Assembly (NCBI GenBank): GCA_964019165.1
Contig: OZ025268.1
Span: 13,040,359-13,104,358, forward strand
Length of the DNA stretch: 64,000 nt
Direction: 5' to 3'
Origin: Mastigias papua
Lineage: Eukaryota > Cnidaria > Scyphozoa > Rhizostomeae > Mastigiidae
In this document: in pieces, positions 22,888 to 34,587 of the stretch
How positions within the stretch are numbered: position 1 is the stretch's first letter
Layout: every line of letters begins with the position of its first letter
Position numbers and translations under genes: made by a program
The notes under the pieces: generated by a model
Databases searched by the model: none
The model's input: only the letters and a program-made list of their open reading frames with translations
What the model was told of the DNA's origin: nothing

Positions 22888-24330
22888 GCGCTACCTTTTA
22901 TTGAAAACTCGCTTGCTGTCTTGTTCAACACATCTTTTGAAACAAGTTGTTTCCCATATTTATGGAAGGTTGCTAGAGTCACTCTAATTTTCAAAGAAGG
23001 AGGTAAATCTGAAAAGCACAATTATCGGCCGATATCAGTCTTACCTGTCATCTCAAGGCCTTTGATAAACTAATAACAGACCAATTGTACCATTACATGA
23101 ATGAAATGGTCTTTTTTCACCTGTCCAATCTGGCTTTTTGCGCCTCCACTCAACAGCAACAAGCTTACTTAAAAATACTGACGATTGGTACAATGGCATG
23201 GATCTTGGTAGGCTAGTGGGAGTCGTGTTCATTGACCTTAAAAAGGCTTTCGACACTGTAGATCATGAGATTCTCAGTAGAAAACTCGATCTTTACGGTG
23301 TACACCAACGTGAACTCTCTTGGTTTAAATCCTACCTATCTGATCGTAAACAGTTCTGTAGGGTTAACGGTGCTGGTTCTACACTTGGGAATATAGAGGT
23401 TGGGGCTCACCAAGGATCTTGTCTTGGTCCACTTCTCTTTCTCATTTACATCAATGAACTCCCACAGGCTGTCCAGGAATCTAACGTATCCATGTCTGCT
23501 AATGATACCAGTCTGTGCTACCAGTCCCACGATTTGACCCGGCTGAATGAGGTTATTAACAATGATCTCAGGAAACTCGACTCTTGGCTTCAAGGAAATA
23601 AACTTTCCTTAAACGTTGCGAAAACCCATTCCATGCTTATTTGTACCAAGCAAAAACATAACTCTCTCAAAAATCAAGATAAAGTTTTGAAATTGAAAAT
23701 GCGCAATAATGAGCTTGAAGTAGTGAGAACAACAAAACACTTTGGTTTGCAGATTGACCAATCTTTGGATTGGAAAGAACAAATCAAAGCAGTTTCTACC
23801 AAGGTCTCCAGAGCAGTTGGCTTTCTAAAGCACACCAAGTCCTTTCTCCCGAAAGAAACTTTGCAAACTCTCTACTCGGGTATTGTCGAGCCTCATTTTC
23901 GGTATTGCTGTTCTGTTTGGGGCTCCGCTGGTTGACTGACATCAAGCCACTGCAAAAACTCCAAAGCCGTGTTGCCAGAATTGTAATGAACAGCAGCTTT
24001 GATGCCCCAGGCAGACCTCTTATCGACAGTCTAGGATGGAAGATCATTGATGAACTAGTGTCAAGTGAATCTAAGATATTGGTCTTCAAGTCCTTGAATG
24101 AGATGGCTCCACAATACCTATGTGACCTTCTCACCCGAAATTCTACGTGCTCACTTAAAAGCTTGCTTAACACTGGAACGGATCTGAGATTAATCTGAGA
24201 TTACCTTTGAAAAAATCAACTATTGGACAAAGGTGTTTCTCTTTCAGAGGTGCAAAACTATGGAATGGTCTATCAGCCGGGTTGAAGCAAGCTACCTCTC
24301 TATACAATTTTAAGAAACGTATATAAAAAC
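22888..24330 (+). pseudogene. LINE 2 reverse transcriptase and tail
   Basis: Segments in order: 22888-23057 (WKVARVTLIF and NYRPISVLPVISR), 23138-23935 (RLHSTATSLL; FIDLKKAFDTVDHEIL, motif A; AHQGSCLGPLLFLIYINEL, motif B; SMSANDTS, motif C; TTKHFGLQID) and about 23930-24198 (LTDIKPLQKLQSRVARIV). Frame breaks occur near 23058, 23103 and 23900. Motif C has Ser for Tyr and Asn for the first Asp (codon 23501-23503), the same Asp-to-Asn loss as LINE 1. Confidence 0.8.
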
Positions 24331-24518
24331 AGTTTTTTCTCTTTTTTTTTAACTTATGATCTTTTAAGGTTGTATATGGATCTTCGAAAATTGTAAATAA
24401 GATATTAGCGCTTAATTTTTAATTGATTTTATCAGATGTTTTTGACTATTGACTATTGAAATTAGATGTTTTTAATGGAGGGCCTCTTGAAACCAACTTC
24501 TATTGAAGGTCAACCCTC

Positions 24519-24612
24519 CTTAATCAAATCAAATCAAATCAAATCAAATGAAATCAAATCAAATCAAATCAAATGAAATCAAATGAAATGAAATGAAATG
24601 AAATGAAATGAA
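24519..24612. repeat. (AAATC)n/(AAATG)n 3' tail of LINE 2
   Basis: Pentamer repeats, AAATC first and then AAATG, at the 3' terminus of the LINE. CR1/L2 elements commonly end in short repeats used for priming. Confidence 0.9.
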
Positions 24613-24882
24613 AGTTGGATCTTGTGAGGAATGCAGTTCTGCAAATTAGGCCGTACAGAACGTTGGGCCCAATAGTGCGAGTGATTAAGACAAACCTTGA
24701 GAAGTGATCATGTGCAGTCGGTACTGGATAACCACGATGAGTGTCAGATTCCTTGTGTGGATTGTGAATGATTTAATTTCGATCGACGGATGGGTGAAGC
24801 GCTGTTCTTACAGGACTTCAAATGTCACAGGTGACGCAGAAAGTATACAGTGACTGACCGACAGGCAATGGCAAATAAGCTA

Positions 24883-25659
24883 GACGCACACGGCGAGCCT
24901 TTTGCTGAGCTAAGTGCCTTTCGTGCCACTTTGCTCAGCAAAGTGCTCACCGTGTGCGGCGACTTTTTTGTGAGATTTCTGCCTCGCGAGCCAAAAATTC
25001 AGAAATCAAACTGGTTTGATAATTTTGCCTCGCAAGGCACTTTGCTCACTGTGTGCGCTCATATGAGCATTTTGCTTGGCACTTTGAACTCTACATAGGA
25101 GGTCAAGCTTGCGCAATAGCGTTCCTTTGTCAAGAAGGCAGCATGGCAGAAACGAATGAATTCATGAAGGAAGCATTATCGTAAGAGAAACTCCTTGATC
25201 TTTGGCCCGAGTACCCATGCCTATACGATGTGAGATCTCCATTGTTTAAAGATTGGAATAATCGAGAAGAAGCAATAAATGAGATTTCAGAGAAACTTGG
25301 AATAGACGACAAAGTCGGCGTCTTCCTAACAGTAGCAGTGCGAGAGAAGCTTCTTCGTATTCTGAATAACTTATAGAAGAAGAAGTGCTCGCCATTTCTC
25401 AAGTTTAGGATCGGAACTATCCTATTGCACATGCTTGACCTCCTATGTAGAGGTCAAAGTGCTGAGCAAAATGCTCATGTGAGCGCACACAGTGAGCAAA
25501 GTGCCTTGCGAGGCAAAAATTATCAAACCAGTTTGATTTCTGAATTTTTGGCTCGCGAGGCAGAAATCTCACAAAAAAGTCGCCGCACACGGTGAGCACT
25601 TTGCTGAGCAAAGTGGCACGAGAGGCACTTAGCTCAGCAAAAGTCTCGCCGTGTGCGCC
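24883..25659. mobile_element. 777-bp TIR element carrying a MADF-domain remnant
   Basis: Two inverted arms of about 237-240 bp (24883-25119 and 25420-25659) begin GRCGCACACGGCGAG and flank a 300-bp centre. TA lies at both outer edges. X copy 2 lacks this insertion, confirming it as mobile. The arms contain smaller palindromes such as TTTGCTCAGCAAAG. The centre encodes a Myb/SANT-like (MADF) fragment. PIF/Harbinger and ISL2EU transposons carry a second gene for such a DNA-binding protein, so this is probably a non-autonomous derivative; no transposase is present. Confidence 0.8.
25143..25376 (+). pseudogene. MADF (Myb/SANT-like) domain protein fragment
   Basis: A 78-codon frame with one internal TAA at 25182-25184. 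After it, LLDLWPEYPCLYDVRSPLFK and EEAINEISEKLGI match the first half of a MADF domain, a DNA-binding fold. In Harbinger-type transposons such a protein helps the transposase reach DNA. The second half of the domain is weak. It is enclosed by the 240-bp inverted arms, so it moves with them. Confidence 0.65.
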
Positions 25660-26235
25660 TAGCAATAGACAATACACTCTGCTAAAAACATCACATATCT
25701 TTATACCGCATCATCACAGACAATTGCAGTACAGTATGTATACCACTTTATTTTACTTTACCATACAATAACAACTCCGATTGCACGAGATCTGAAATTT
25801 TCTAGCGATTTAGAAGGAAGAAGCATGCGGCATGAACTAAAGGAAGACAGAAAGGGGATTGGAACTAGGATAAGGGCGGGAAATAGAGAAGGGGACTGGG
25901 CTGACATCGTCCTATCTGGGTTAATCTACTATTTCTTCAGGTCGAAATGCAAGGACGTTGATTTTGATCTTTAAATATATTTGCTATGCGATGAGTAATA
26001 AATTATGGTTTTGCTATTAAATATATTCCTTTTCGTTCCTAGGAAGCAGGTCCTTCATTGATAACAGTAATAGTATTGCTGAAGAGGTAAACCTGTAAAA
26101 ATATGCCTATATTATTATTACTATTATTTTGTTTTGTTTCAGCTTATGCTCTGGCTGTTCTTATTGCCGTAATTACTCCTATTAGGCGAATCATAACTAA
26201 TGACCAAAGGCTAACAAGAGGACCTTCTTCCATAT

Positions 26236-26805
26236 TTACATTTCTAATACTTTCCGTAGTATCCTTTCTGTTCCTAACAGTGCAGTCTTTTGCATATCAA
26301 CGATATTCCATAGAATCTCAAGCTTTTCAAACCATTTATCAAATCCTTTAGGTACACTCCCGAGGGCTACAATTACTACTGGTACTACTTGCACTTTTCT
26401 AATTCCCCACATTCTTCCGGTCTCTCTCCTCAAATCTTGATATTTTTCTACTTTCTCTTGTTCTTTTTCTTCTACCCTTCTGTCAGCAGGTACAGCAATG
26501 TCCACAATGATACAAACTTTCTCTTTCTTATCAATTACAACAATATCAGGCCTTCTTGCCTCTTTCACATTGTCACATTGAATATTTATGTCCCAGAGCA
26601 GTTTGATGCTGTCATTTTCTACAACAATATCCGGAATGTGATCATAGCATTTTTCTTGGTGCTCTATTTCATGTCTCTTACACAAATCCCAATGGGTCTT
26701 CTTAGCAGCATTATCGTGTCTTTTCTTGTACTCTTTCTGGGCAAGTTTCTCACACCCACTATTAATATGTTGACACTTTCTCCACACTTTCCACACATTC
26801 TGCAA
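26236..26805 (-). CDS. REL endonuclease domain, copy B
   Basis: A 189-residue frame: KLAQKEYKKRHDNAAKKTHW, then EARRPDIVVIDKKEKVCIIV followed by DIAVPADRR. The PD...D arrangement (RRPDIVV, then IIVDIAVP) is the restriction-like endonuclease core of R2/R4/NeSL elements, which nicks the target to prime reverse transcription. All core acidic residues appear present. A frame break near 26800 separates it from the zinc knuckle and RT upstream. Confidence 0.8.
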   Translation of the reverse strand: MQNVWKVWRKCQHINSGCEKLAQKEYKKRHDNAAKKTHWDLCKRHEIEHQEKCYDHIPDIVVENDSIKLLWDINIQCDNVKEARRPDIVVIDKKEKVCIIVDIAVPADRRVEEKEQEKVEKYQDLRRETGRMWGIRKVQVVPVVIVALGSVPKGFDKWFEKLEILWNIVDMQKTALLGTERILRKVLEM

Positions 26806-28178
26806 AGGGGGCTATCAATGCTTTTGTCAATGTTATGCTTAATATAGTTTTTTCTAAGTGCCTGTTCCTGGGCAGCACATAATAAAGCCTCTGTTTCAAC
26901 TTTGAGGTCACCTCTGGATAGCCAATACCAAGATTTTTCCTTTTCAACACTATCCGACATTTCTTTAGTGAATTGACCATGCATCTTCTTTTCCAAAAAT
27001 TTCTTCTTACGTTCCTCAGCTCTCTGCTTTTTAAATTCATTGGAGTTAACAGTACCCTCAGTTCTGATTGTTCCAGCTACCCAAACTCCTCTCATCAATG
27101 TCTCTTCTTAGTTTACCACATAATAACCCAAACTATTTTCTTCTCCTCTAACGGCATACTCTACACTGCACAATCCTCTCCCTCCTTCCTTTCTTGTCAT
27201 GTACAACCTGTCTACATCACTTTTTGGGTGCATTGCTCTATACATTGTCAGTGTTTTTCTAGTTTTCCTTTCAATACGGTTTAATTCACTTTCTTTCCAG
27301 TCAATTATCCCTGCTCCATATCTAAAAATTGCAACCGCCCATGTGTTTACAGCTGTTATCTTGTTCTTCCCATTCAGTTTTGATTTCAAAGTCAATCTAA
27401 GCCTCATTTTGTATTCTTTTATTTTTTCTCCTTCATTTCATTCTCTTTCATCTTATCCAGGTCTACTATGACTAAGTTCTTGTATCCTTCCTTCTCCACG
27501 TCTTTCATAGTTTCTCCATTTGGGAGTTCTATACCTTGGTTTCTCACAATCTTGCCCCTCTTCAAAATGAGAAGACCACACTTTCTATACCCAAATTCCA
27601 TCCCAATATCAGTGTTTACTATGTGTACCGTTCTTACCAGAGAATCAATCTGTTCTTCGCTCTTCCCATAAAGTTTGAGGTCGTATATATAGCAAATGGT
27701 TTAAGCTAAATTCCTTCCTCCCCCACTCGTACCCTGCCTTTACTTTTCGTAAAACCAATGAAATTGGTATCATACACACCACAAAGAGCAATGGTGATAA
27801 GCTGTCGCCTTGAAAAGTTCCTCTATTGACTTTCACGTCTCCAAGCTCGTTCCCATTTGAATTAAGCGATAGTTTCCACTGCTTCAAGCTTTTCTCCAAT
27901 ACCTCTCTGACATTTTCAGTAATTCCCATCAATTCCAAGTATTCTTTTATCCAGCTATGTGAGAAAAGATCATAGGCTTTCTTATAATCTATCTACGCCA
28001 TAGCAAAATTTGTGTTCCTTTTCCGACAGTCCTTCAAACCAGCTTTATCAATTAATAGTTGATCTTTCGTCCCTCTACTATTGCGCTTACAGCCTTTCTG
28101 TTCATTCGGTAACAGATTCTCCTTTTCCAGATAGGTATACATGTCCTCAGCAATAACACCTGTTAGTAGTTTCCACAT
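26664..28178 (-). pseudogene. Reverse transcriptase of copy B, broken
   Basis: Six open segments in changing frames between 28178 and 26664 carry the RT, thumb and zinc knuckle. Stops lie near 27993, 27645, 27419 and 27108. A frameshift converts motif C into LLYIRPQ, so even the catalytic Asp pair is lost from the frame. Confidence 0.7.
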
Positions 28179-28259
28179 AAGTGGGAGGCAAGTAATTGGC
28201 CAGTAGTTCTCAACTGCATTTCCTTTTGAAACATCCTTTTGACATTATTATTATGTCTA

Positions 28260-29300
28260 TTAAATATACATCTCAAAGCAAGATATTAAATGCTTTGGAA
28301 ATCAAAATGTAATTGCAGATAACTGTCTGTCATCAAAGGAATCACATTACTTTCTCCTTTACTACAGGTACTCAGCAGCTAAGTACCAGTCTTAATATCC
28401 GGGCTGTACCTAATAAAGCTGTTTTTTGTGCATGTTCAATCTTTAGCGTAATTCCAATATCTTTTACAAACTTCTCAAATCTAGTAGATACTGCTCCTAG
28501 AGCACCAAAAACCACTGGAATGACCGACACCTTTCGTATGTCCCAAAGCCTAGCGATTTCATCCTTTGAAGGTCCGTATTTCTCTATTTTTTCAAGTTCT
28601 TTTTCCGGGACTCTAACATCTACAGGTATTGCAACATCAATTATCTTTACCTCATTTTGTACTTTATCAATAGTAACAATATCTGGCCTTCGAGCTTCTA
28701 TTTCCTTATCACACTGTATAACACAATCCCACAATATCTTTATGTTATTACTTTCAACTACTCCTTTCGGTTAGTGTTCATACCATCTTACTTTTGAATC
28801 ATACATTATCAATATTATATTTGTTACAAAGTTCCCAATGTATATATTTCCCTACATTGTCGTGACGTCTTTTATACTCTTTCTGGGCCAACTTGCTACA
28901 TTCACTAATAATATGTGAGACCGTTTCACTTCTTTCTCCACACATCCTACAGAGAGGGGAATCAGTGGTCTTGTCTATATAAAATTTAGTATTATTTCTC
29001 CTTATCGCTTGTTCCTTATCACAACAAATCAAAGCTTCCGTACAACCTTTCAAATCACTGTCCTTTAACCATTTCCAAGATTGTACGCTATCTTTTCCAT
29101 CTAAATCTCCCAAGTATTGACCATGCATAATTTTGTCTTTCCAAGAATTGCAAACTCTACATCTCTCGCTCTTTTTATAAATTATTGGACTCACAACATC
29201 CTCTGTATTAACTGTCTCATTGTCCCTTACTGCAACTAGCAGTGGTTCCTCCGTGTGTTTGATATACCAACCAAGACTGTTTTTCTCAGTCATAATACAA
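28260..29300 (-). mobile_element. REL-type retrotransposon copy C, 3' part only
   Basis: Minus strand. 29293-28799 encodes KNSLGWYIKHTEEPLLVAVR, SWKWLKDSDLKGCTEALICC and the CCHC knuckle CRMCGERSETVSHIISECSK. 28734-28372 encodes the endonuclease (ARRPDIVTID, IIDVAIPVD). The 5' part is missing at the satellite border. It lies directly upstream of copy B in the same orientation, with an ATTATTATT string at the joint (28248-28258). Confidence 0.8.
28372..28734 (-). CDS. REL endonuclease domain, copy C
   Basis: A 120-residue frame with EARRPDIVTIDKVQNEVKII followed by DVAIPVDVRVPE, the same PD...D core as copy B and clearly homologous to it (PSKDEIARLWDIRKVSVIPV). The upstream knuckle is in another frame, separated near 28770, so it cannot be expressed as part of a full protein. 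Confidence 0.75.
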   Translation of the reverse strand: MWDCVIQCDKEIEARRPDIVTIDKVQNEVKIIDVAIPVDVRVPEKELEKIEKYGPSKDEIARLWDIRKVSVIPVVFGALGAVSTRFEKFVKDIGITLKIEHAQKTALLGTARILRLVLSC

Positions 29301-29326
29301 CTTTTGCAAGTTTTGCATCAAATATC

Positions 29327-32300
29327 CTTAGATTAGATTATTTGCGCTATGCAACACGTACTTATAGTCAAATGTAGCCGGTGAATAGTATTGTCAGTTT
29401 TGCCACATGTAAAGCACTTTAAAGCTCCATATAGTGTATCTAGTGTAAAAACACAAACAAACGTTGATTTGAGTAGGAAACATTAGCTAAGCTACTGAAA
29501 TCGGTGCAACTAAAGATGTAAAAGACGTTTAGTGCATCAGATTGACATACTTGCACAGAAGTTGATCATGGACCACTATGTGTACAATTGATCATTGCTT
29601 GTAATGGGCCTAACATACGTTATGTGTGCAAACACTGAAGGAATGACTACAGTTCTGATAATCATATGATATTATACATGCTTGATTCACTGAAGAAATA
29701 TGCTTATATTATGTCTTTGTGCTATACAACACGTACTTATAGTCAAATTTATCCGTTGCATTGAATTCTCAGTGTTGCCACATGTAAAGCATTTTAAAGC
29801 TCTATATCGTGTAAGTAAACTAAAAACACAAACAAACGTTGATTTGAGTAGGAGACATTATCTAAGCTACTGACATTGGTGCAGCCATAGATGCAAAAGA
29901 CGTTTAGTGCATGAGATTGACGTACTTGTACAGAATTTGATCATGCAACATTATATGCACAATTGATGATTGCTTGTAATGGGCCAAAAATACGTATATG
30001 TGCAAACACTGAATATACAGCAATGACTACAGATCTGGTGGTCATGTGATAATATAAGTGCATGATTGACCTCAGAAATGTGATTAGATTATGTGTTGGC
30101 GCTATGCACCACCTACGTATAGTCGAATGCAACCCTTTGCATAGTATTGTCTGTTTTGCCACATCTAAAGCACTTTAAAGATCTATGTAGTCTATTTAGC
30201 GTAAAAACACAAACTAACGGTGATTTGAGTAGGAAACATTAGCTAAACTACTGACATCGGTGCAACCATAGATGTAAAAGACGGTTAATGCATGAGATTG
30301 ACGTACTTGTACAGAATTTGATCATGCAACATTATATCCACAATTGATCATTGCTTGTAATAGGGGATATAATACGTATATGTCCAAATACTGAATATAA
30401 AGCAATGACTACAGATCCGATGGTCATATGATAATATAAGTGCTTGATTGACCGCAGAAATATGCTTATATTATGTATTGGTGTTATGCAACACGTACTT
30501 ATAGTCAAATGAAGCCCTTGAATAGTGTAGTCAGTTTTGCCACATGTAAAGCACTTTTACGCTCCATATAATGTATTTACAGTAAAACAATAACTAACGT
30601 TGATGTAAGTAGGAAACATTACCTAAACTACTTACATCGGTGCAACCATAGATATCAAACACGTTTAGTGCATGAGATTGACGTACTTGTACAGAATTTA
30701 TCATCAACGCTATATGCGCAATTGATCATTGCTTGTAACAGGCCTGAAATACATATCTGTGTAAACACTGAATATAGAGCAAAGACTAGAGATCTGATGG
30801 TCATATGATAATATAAGTGCTTGATTGACTGCATAAATGTGCTAAGATTATGTGTTGGCGGTATACACCACGTACTTATAGTCAAATGTAGCCCTTGCAT
30901 AGTATTGTCAGTTTTGCCACATGTAAAGCACTTTAAAACTTTATATAGTCTATCTAGCGCAAAAACACAAACTAACGTTGACATGAGTAGGAAGCATTAG
31001 CTAAACTACTGACATCGGTACAACCATAGATGTAAAAGACGTTTAACGTATGAGATTGAGGTACTTGCACAGAATTTGGTCATGCAACGGTATATGCACA
31101 CTTGATCATTGCTTGTAAATGGCCTGAAATACGTAGGTATGCAAACACTGACAATACAGCAATGACTACAGATCTGATTGTCATATGGTATTATATGTTG
31201 TTGATTGACTCCGTAAAAGAATGTGCTTAGATTATGTGTTGGCGCTATGCAACACGTACTTATAGTCAAATGTAGCCCTTGCATACTATTGTCAGTTTTG
31301 CCACATATAAAGCACACTAAACTCTATATAGTGTATCTAGTGTAAACACACAAACTAACGTTGATATGATTAGGAAACATTAGCTAAACTACTGATATCG
31401 GTGCAACCATAGATATCAAACACGTTTAGTGCATGATATTGACGTACTTGCAAAAACTTTGATCATCCAACCGTATATGCACATTTGAACGTTGCTTTTA
31501 ATGGGCCAAAAATACGTGTGTGTGCAAGCAATGAACATACAGCAATGACTACAGACCTGATGGTCATATGATATTATAAGTGCTTGATTGACTGCAGAAA
31601 TGTGCTTAGATTAAGTCTTGGCGGTATAAAATACGTACTTATAGTGCAATGTAGCCCTTGCATACTATTGTCAGTTTTGCCACATGTAAAGCACTTTACA
31701 GCTCTATATAGTGTATCTAGTGTAAAACACAAACTACCGTTGATTTGATTAGGAAACATTAGGTAAGCTACTTAAATCGGTGCAACCATAGATGCAAAAG
31801 ACGTTTAGTGTATCAGATTGACATATTTCCACATAAATTGATCATGGAACACTATATCTACAACTGATCATTGCTTGTACTGGGGGATACAATACGAATG
31901 TGTGAAATACTGAATATAAAGCAATGACTACAGATCTGATGGTAATATGATAATATATGTGCTTGGTTGACTGCAGAAATGTGCTTAGATTATGTGTTGG
32001 CACTATGCAACACGTACTTATAGTCCAATGTAGCCCTTGCATAGTATTGTCAGTTTTGCCACAGGTAAAGCACTATTCAACCCTATATAGTGTATCTAGT
32101 GTAAAAACACAAACTAACGGTGATTTGAGTAGGAAACATTAGCTAAACTACTGACAACGGTGCAACCATAGATGTAAAAGTCGTTTAATGCATGAGATTG
32201 ACGTACTTGTACAGAATTTGATCATGCAACATTATATCCACAATTGATCATTGCTTGTAATAGGGGATATAATACGTATATGTCCAAATACTGAATATAA

Positions 32301-33208
32301 AGCAATGACTACAGATCCGATGGTCATATGATAATATAAGTGCTTGATTGACCGCAGAAATATGCTTAGATTATGTATTGACGCTATGCAACACGTACTT
32401 ATAGTCAAATATAACCCTTGCATACTATTGTCAGTTTTGCCACATGTAAAGCACGTTTACGCTCCATATAATGTATTTACAGTAAACAACAACTAACGTT
32501 GATGAAAGTAGGAAATATTACCTAAACTACTTACATCGGTGTAACCATAGATATCAAACACGTTTAGTGCATGAGATTGACGTACTTGTACAGAATTTGA
32601 TCATGCAGCAGTCTATGCACAATTCATCATTGCTTGTAATTGACCTAAAATACGTATGTGTAGTATTGTCAGTTTTGCCACATGTAAGGCACTTTAAAGC
32701 TCTATATAGTGTATCTAGTGTAAAAACACAAACTGAAGTTGATTTGAGTAGGAAACATTAGCTAAACTATTGTAAACGGTGCAACCATAGATGTACACGA
32801 CGTTAAATTCATGTGGTTGACGTACTTGTACAGAATTTGATCATGCAACATTATATGCCAATTGATCATTGCTTGTAATGGGCATAACAAACGTATGTGT
32901 GCAAACACTGAATATAAAGCAATGACTACAGATCTGATGGTCATATAACATTATAAGTGCTTGATTGACAGCAGAAATGTGCTTAGATTAAGTGTTGGCG
33001 GTATGAAATACGTACTTATAGTGCAATGTAGCCCTTGCATACTATTGTCAGTTTTTCCACATGTAAAGCACTTTTACGCTGCATATAGTGTATTTACAGT
33101 AAAACAAAAACTAGCGTTGATGAAAGTAGGAAACATTACCTAAACTACTGACATCGGTGCAACCATAGATATCAAACACGTTTAGTGCATGATATTGACG
33201 TACTTGTA
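29327..33208. repeat. ~380-bp satellite array, left part
   Basis: About ten head-to-tail units. The landmark AACACGTACTTATAG recurs at about 29352, 29728, 30109, 30490, 30868, 31251, 31630, 32009, 32391 and 33008 with 376-383 bp spacing. A short variant lacking about 150 bp lies near 32650. Units diverge by point changes. Scattered open frames of 60-110 residues are not genes. The array is cut at 33208 by the Polinton and resumes at 59568. Confidence 0.95.
33203..33208. other. Left target-site duplication CTTGTA of the Polinton
   Basis: CTTGTA here pairs with CTTGTG at 59568-59573. Uninterrupted satellite units read ACTTGTACAG at this point, so CTTGTA is the original site. Polintons make 6-bp duplications. 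Confidence 0.8.
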
Positions 33209-33460
33209 ATATATAATGTAAACCAGGAAGTTTGGTACAAATTACTGGTGCAAGTGTTGGAGAGTAGGTTGGAAATTATTCATGGAATTATTTAATGTAA
33301 TTAAGAGATGTTATTGTGGTGTGGGGTTAATGAGTGGGGGTATTGGTTGATGGAGTGTAGTTGAATGGTGTGATTGTGTGGTGTGATTTAATAAAGTGAT
33401 TGAATGGTGTGATTAAATAGAGTGATTGAATGAATTAATGAAATGGTTATGAGAAATGGT

Positions 33461-33750
33461 ATATGAGAATGAGAATTTTAAATGGAATATGAGATTGAGA
33501 ATTTTAAATGGAATATATGAATGAGAATTTTAAAAAGGAATATATGAATGAGAATTTTAAATGGAATATATGAATGAGAATTTTAAATGGAATATATGCA
33601 TGAGAATTTTATAAAGGGATATATGAATGAGAATTTTAAATGGAATATATGAATGAGAATTTTAAATGGAATATAAGAATGAGAATTTTAAATTGAATAG
33701 AAGAATGAGAATTTTACATGGAATATATGAATGAGAGTTTTAAATGAATT
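33461..33750. repeat. 26-bp tandem repeat in left TIR
   Basis: About 11 units around GAGAATTTTAAATGGAATAT. The right TIR has only about 3 units (59240-59315). Units are contiguous without spacers, so this is not a CRISPR-like array. Confidence 0.9.
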
Positions 33751-33917
33751 AGATGGAGTAGTATGGAAAAATGGAAACATATGTTGGGAATAATGTATTG
33801 GAGAATATTTAAAAAATGGTGATTTACAATGGAATAATAAAGATGGAATAATTATAAAAAAACTCTCCTTGGGTAAAATGACCACACCGTTAATAATTGG
33901 GCCATAAATTATAGTGT

Positions 33918-34285
33918 ATTAAATTGGTCGAATTTTATGGACGATTCTTATTGGGCGCAAGAAGCTAGGAGTGGGAAACATAAATTGATTTTTAAAATAA
34001 TCATTAATATTGGGTAATATTAAATTTTATTAGTATCTATTAATAATTATGTTTAATAGCCATGATTTATTGGGCGGAGCTTGTATAAAAAATAGAAACA
34101 TATTAAATGGTTCTCATTTTGTGGGTGATACTTATTGGGCGCAAGAAGCTAGTAGTAGGAAGCATAAATTGATTTTTAAAATAATCATTAATATTGGGTA
34201 ATATTAGATTTTATTAGTATCTATTAATAGTTATGTGTAATAGCCCATAATTCATTGGGGCAGAGCTTGTATAAAAAATAGAAAA
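33918..34285. repeat. ~183-bp tandem repeat in left TIR, two units
   Basis: Units include TTGGGCGCAAGAAGCTAG (33951 and about 34135). The right TIR has three such units (about 58530-59090). Confidence 0.85.
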
Positions 34286-34587
34286 GTTAATTATTGGAAA
34301 TATAATGATTTTACATTACAGAGCAATTAAACTGGGCCATAAATCATAGTCCATTAATTATAGGCCTAAATTAAATTGGCGTTAAATAACCAATAATTAT
34401 GGTGTCATGGAGTGATTTACAACTGTTGATTATATCATATTACCCTGTTTTCGTCATTTTTCTTTTACTGCTGTGTATTCACTGATGATTACGATTTTTA
34501 AAATAGTTTGGTATCATTCTATGGTGAATTAAAAGTTATAATATAATATATATATATAAGTGATGTTTTCATTACAGTGTTTATCAA

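Larger units (their letters stand above)
20920..24612 (+). mobile_element. CR1/L2-like LINE 2 with 3' AAATCA-type tail
   Basis: Inserted in X after AGCTACGAAGTAG. X resumes at GTTGGATCTTGTG (24613). It has an APE endonuclease and RT in several frames and a 3' microsatellite tail, typical of CR1/L2 elements. It is interrupted by a 428-bp MITE. It is related to, but clearly distinct from, LINE 1 in sequence. Confidence 0.8.
13350..25925 (-). mobile_element. Uncharacterised transposon-like element X, copy 1, with nested insertions
   Basis: The sequence of 44130-47978 recurs here in the opposite orientation, in the same order, as four blocks: 13350-15437, 20091-20919, 24613-24882 and 25660-25925. 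They are separated by two LINEs and a TIR element. Outer ends are related: GTAGATTAACTCATCTG near 13371 and, reversed, GTAGATTAACCCAGATAG at 25929. Each end is flanked by CTAC (13346-13349 and 25926-25929), a possible 4-bp target duplication, though the right CTAC may belong to the repeat. No protein-coding frame survives in the X-specific parts. The family is unknown to me; copy 2 shows it is mobile. Confidence 0.7.
26100..28245 (-). mobile_element. REL-type retrotransposon copy B, 5'-truncated
   Basis: Minus strand. From right to left: RT start ([40 protein letters not shown]; 28178-27993), motif B region (NRGTFQGDSLSPLLFVVCM; 27860-27800), motif C broken by a frameshift near 27700, RYGAGIIDWKESELNRIERK (27330-27270), a zinc knuckle CRMCGKCGESVNI (26820-26775) and an endonuclease. 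Its 3' end lies by an (ATT)n tract at 26105-26128. The 5' end joins copy C head to tail. 25927-26099 shows nothing. Confidence 0.8.
33209..34534. repeat. Left terminal inverted repeat of the Polinton
   Basis: 1326 bp, matching 58271-59567 reversed. Starts ATATATAATGTAAACCAGG (right end reversed: ATATACAATGTAAACCAGG) and ends at GGTGAATTAAAA. It contains two internal tandem-repeat zones that differ in copy number from the right TIR. No coding capacity. Confidence 0.95.

Noticed and set aside
26103..27671. Plus-strand Phe/Ser-rich frames such as the 152-residue one at 26389
   Set aside because: They are the complement of REL copy B coding sequence.
29941..33143. Many 60-110-residue frames such as those containing CGKTDNSMQGLHLTIS
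   Set aside because: They recur at the satellite period with shifting frames and stops. They are by-products of the 380-bp repeat.
33461..33750. CRISPR-like array
   Set aside because: Units are contiguous 26-bp repeats without unique spacers, in a eukaryotic TIR.
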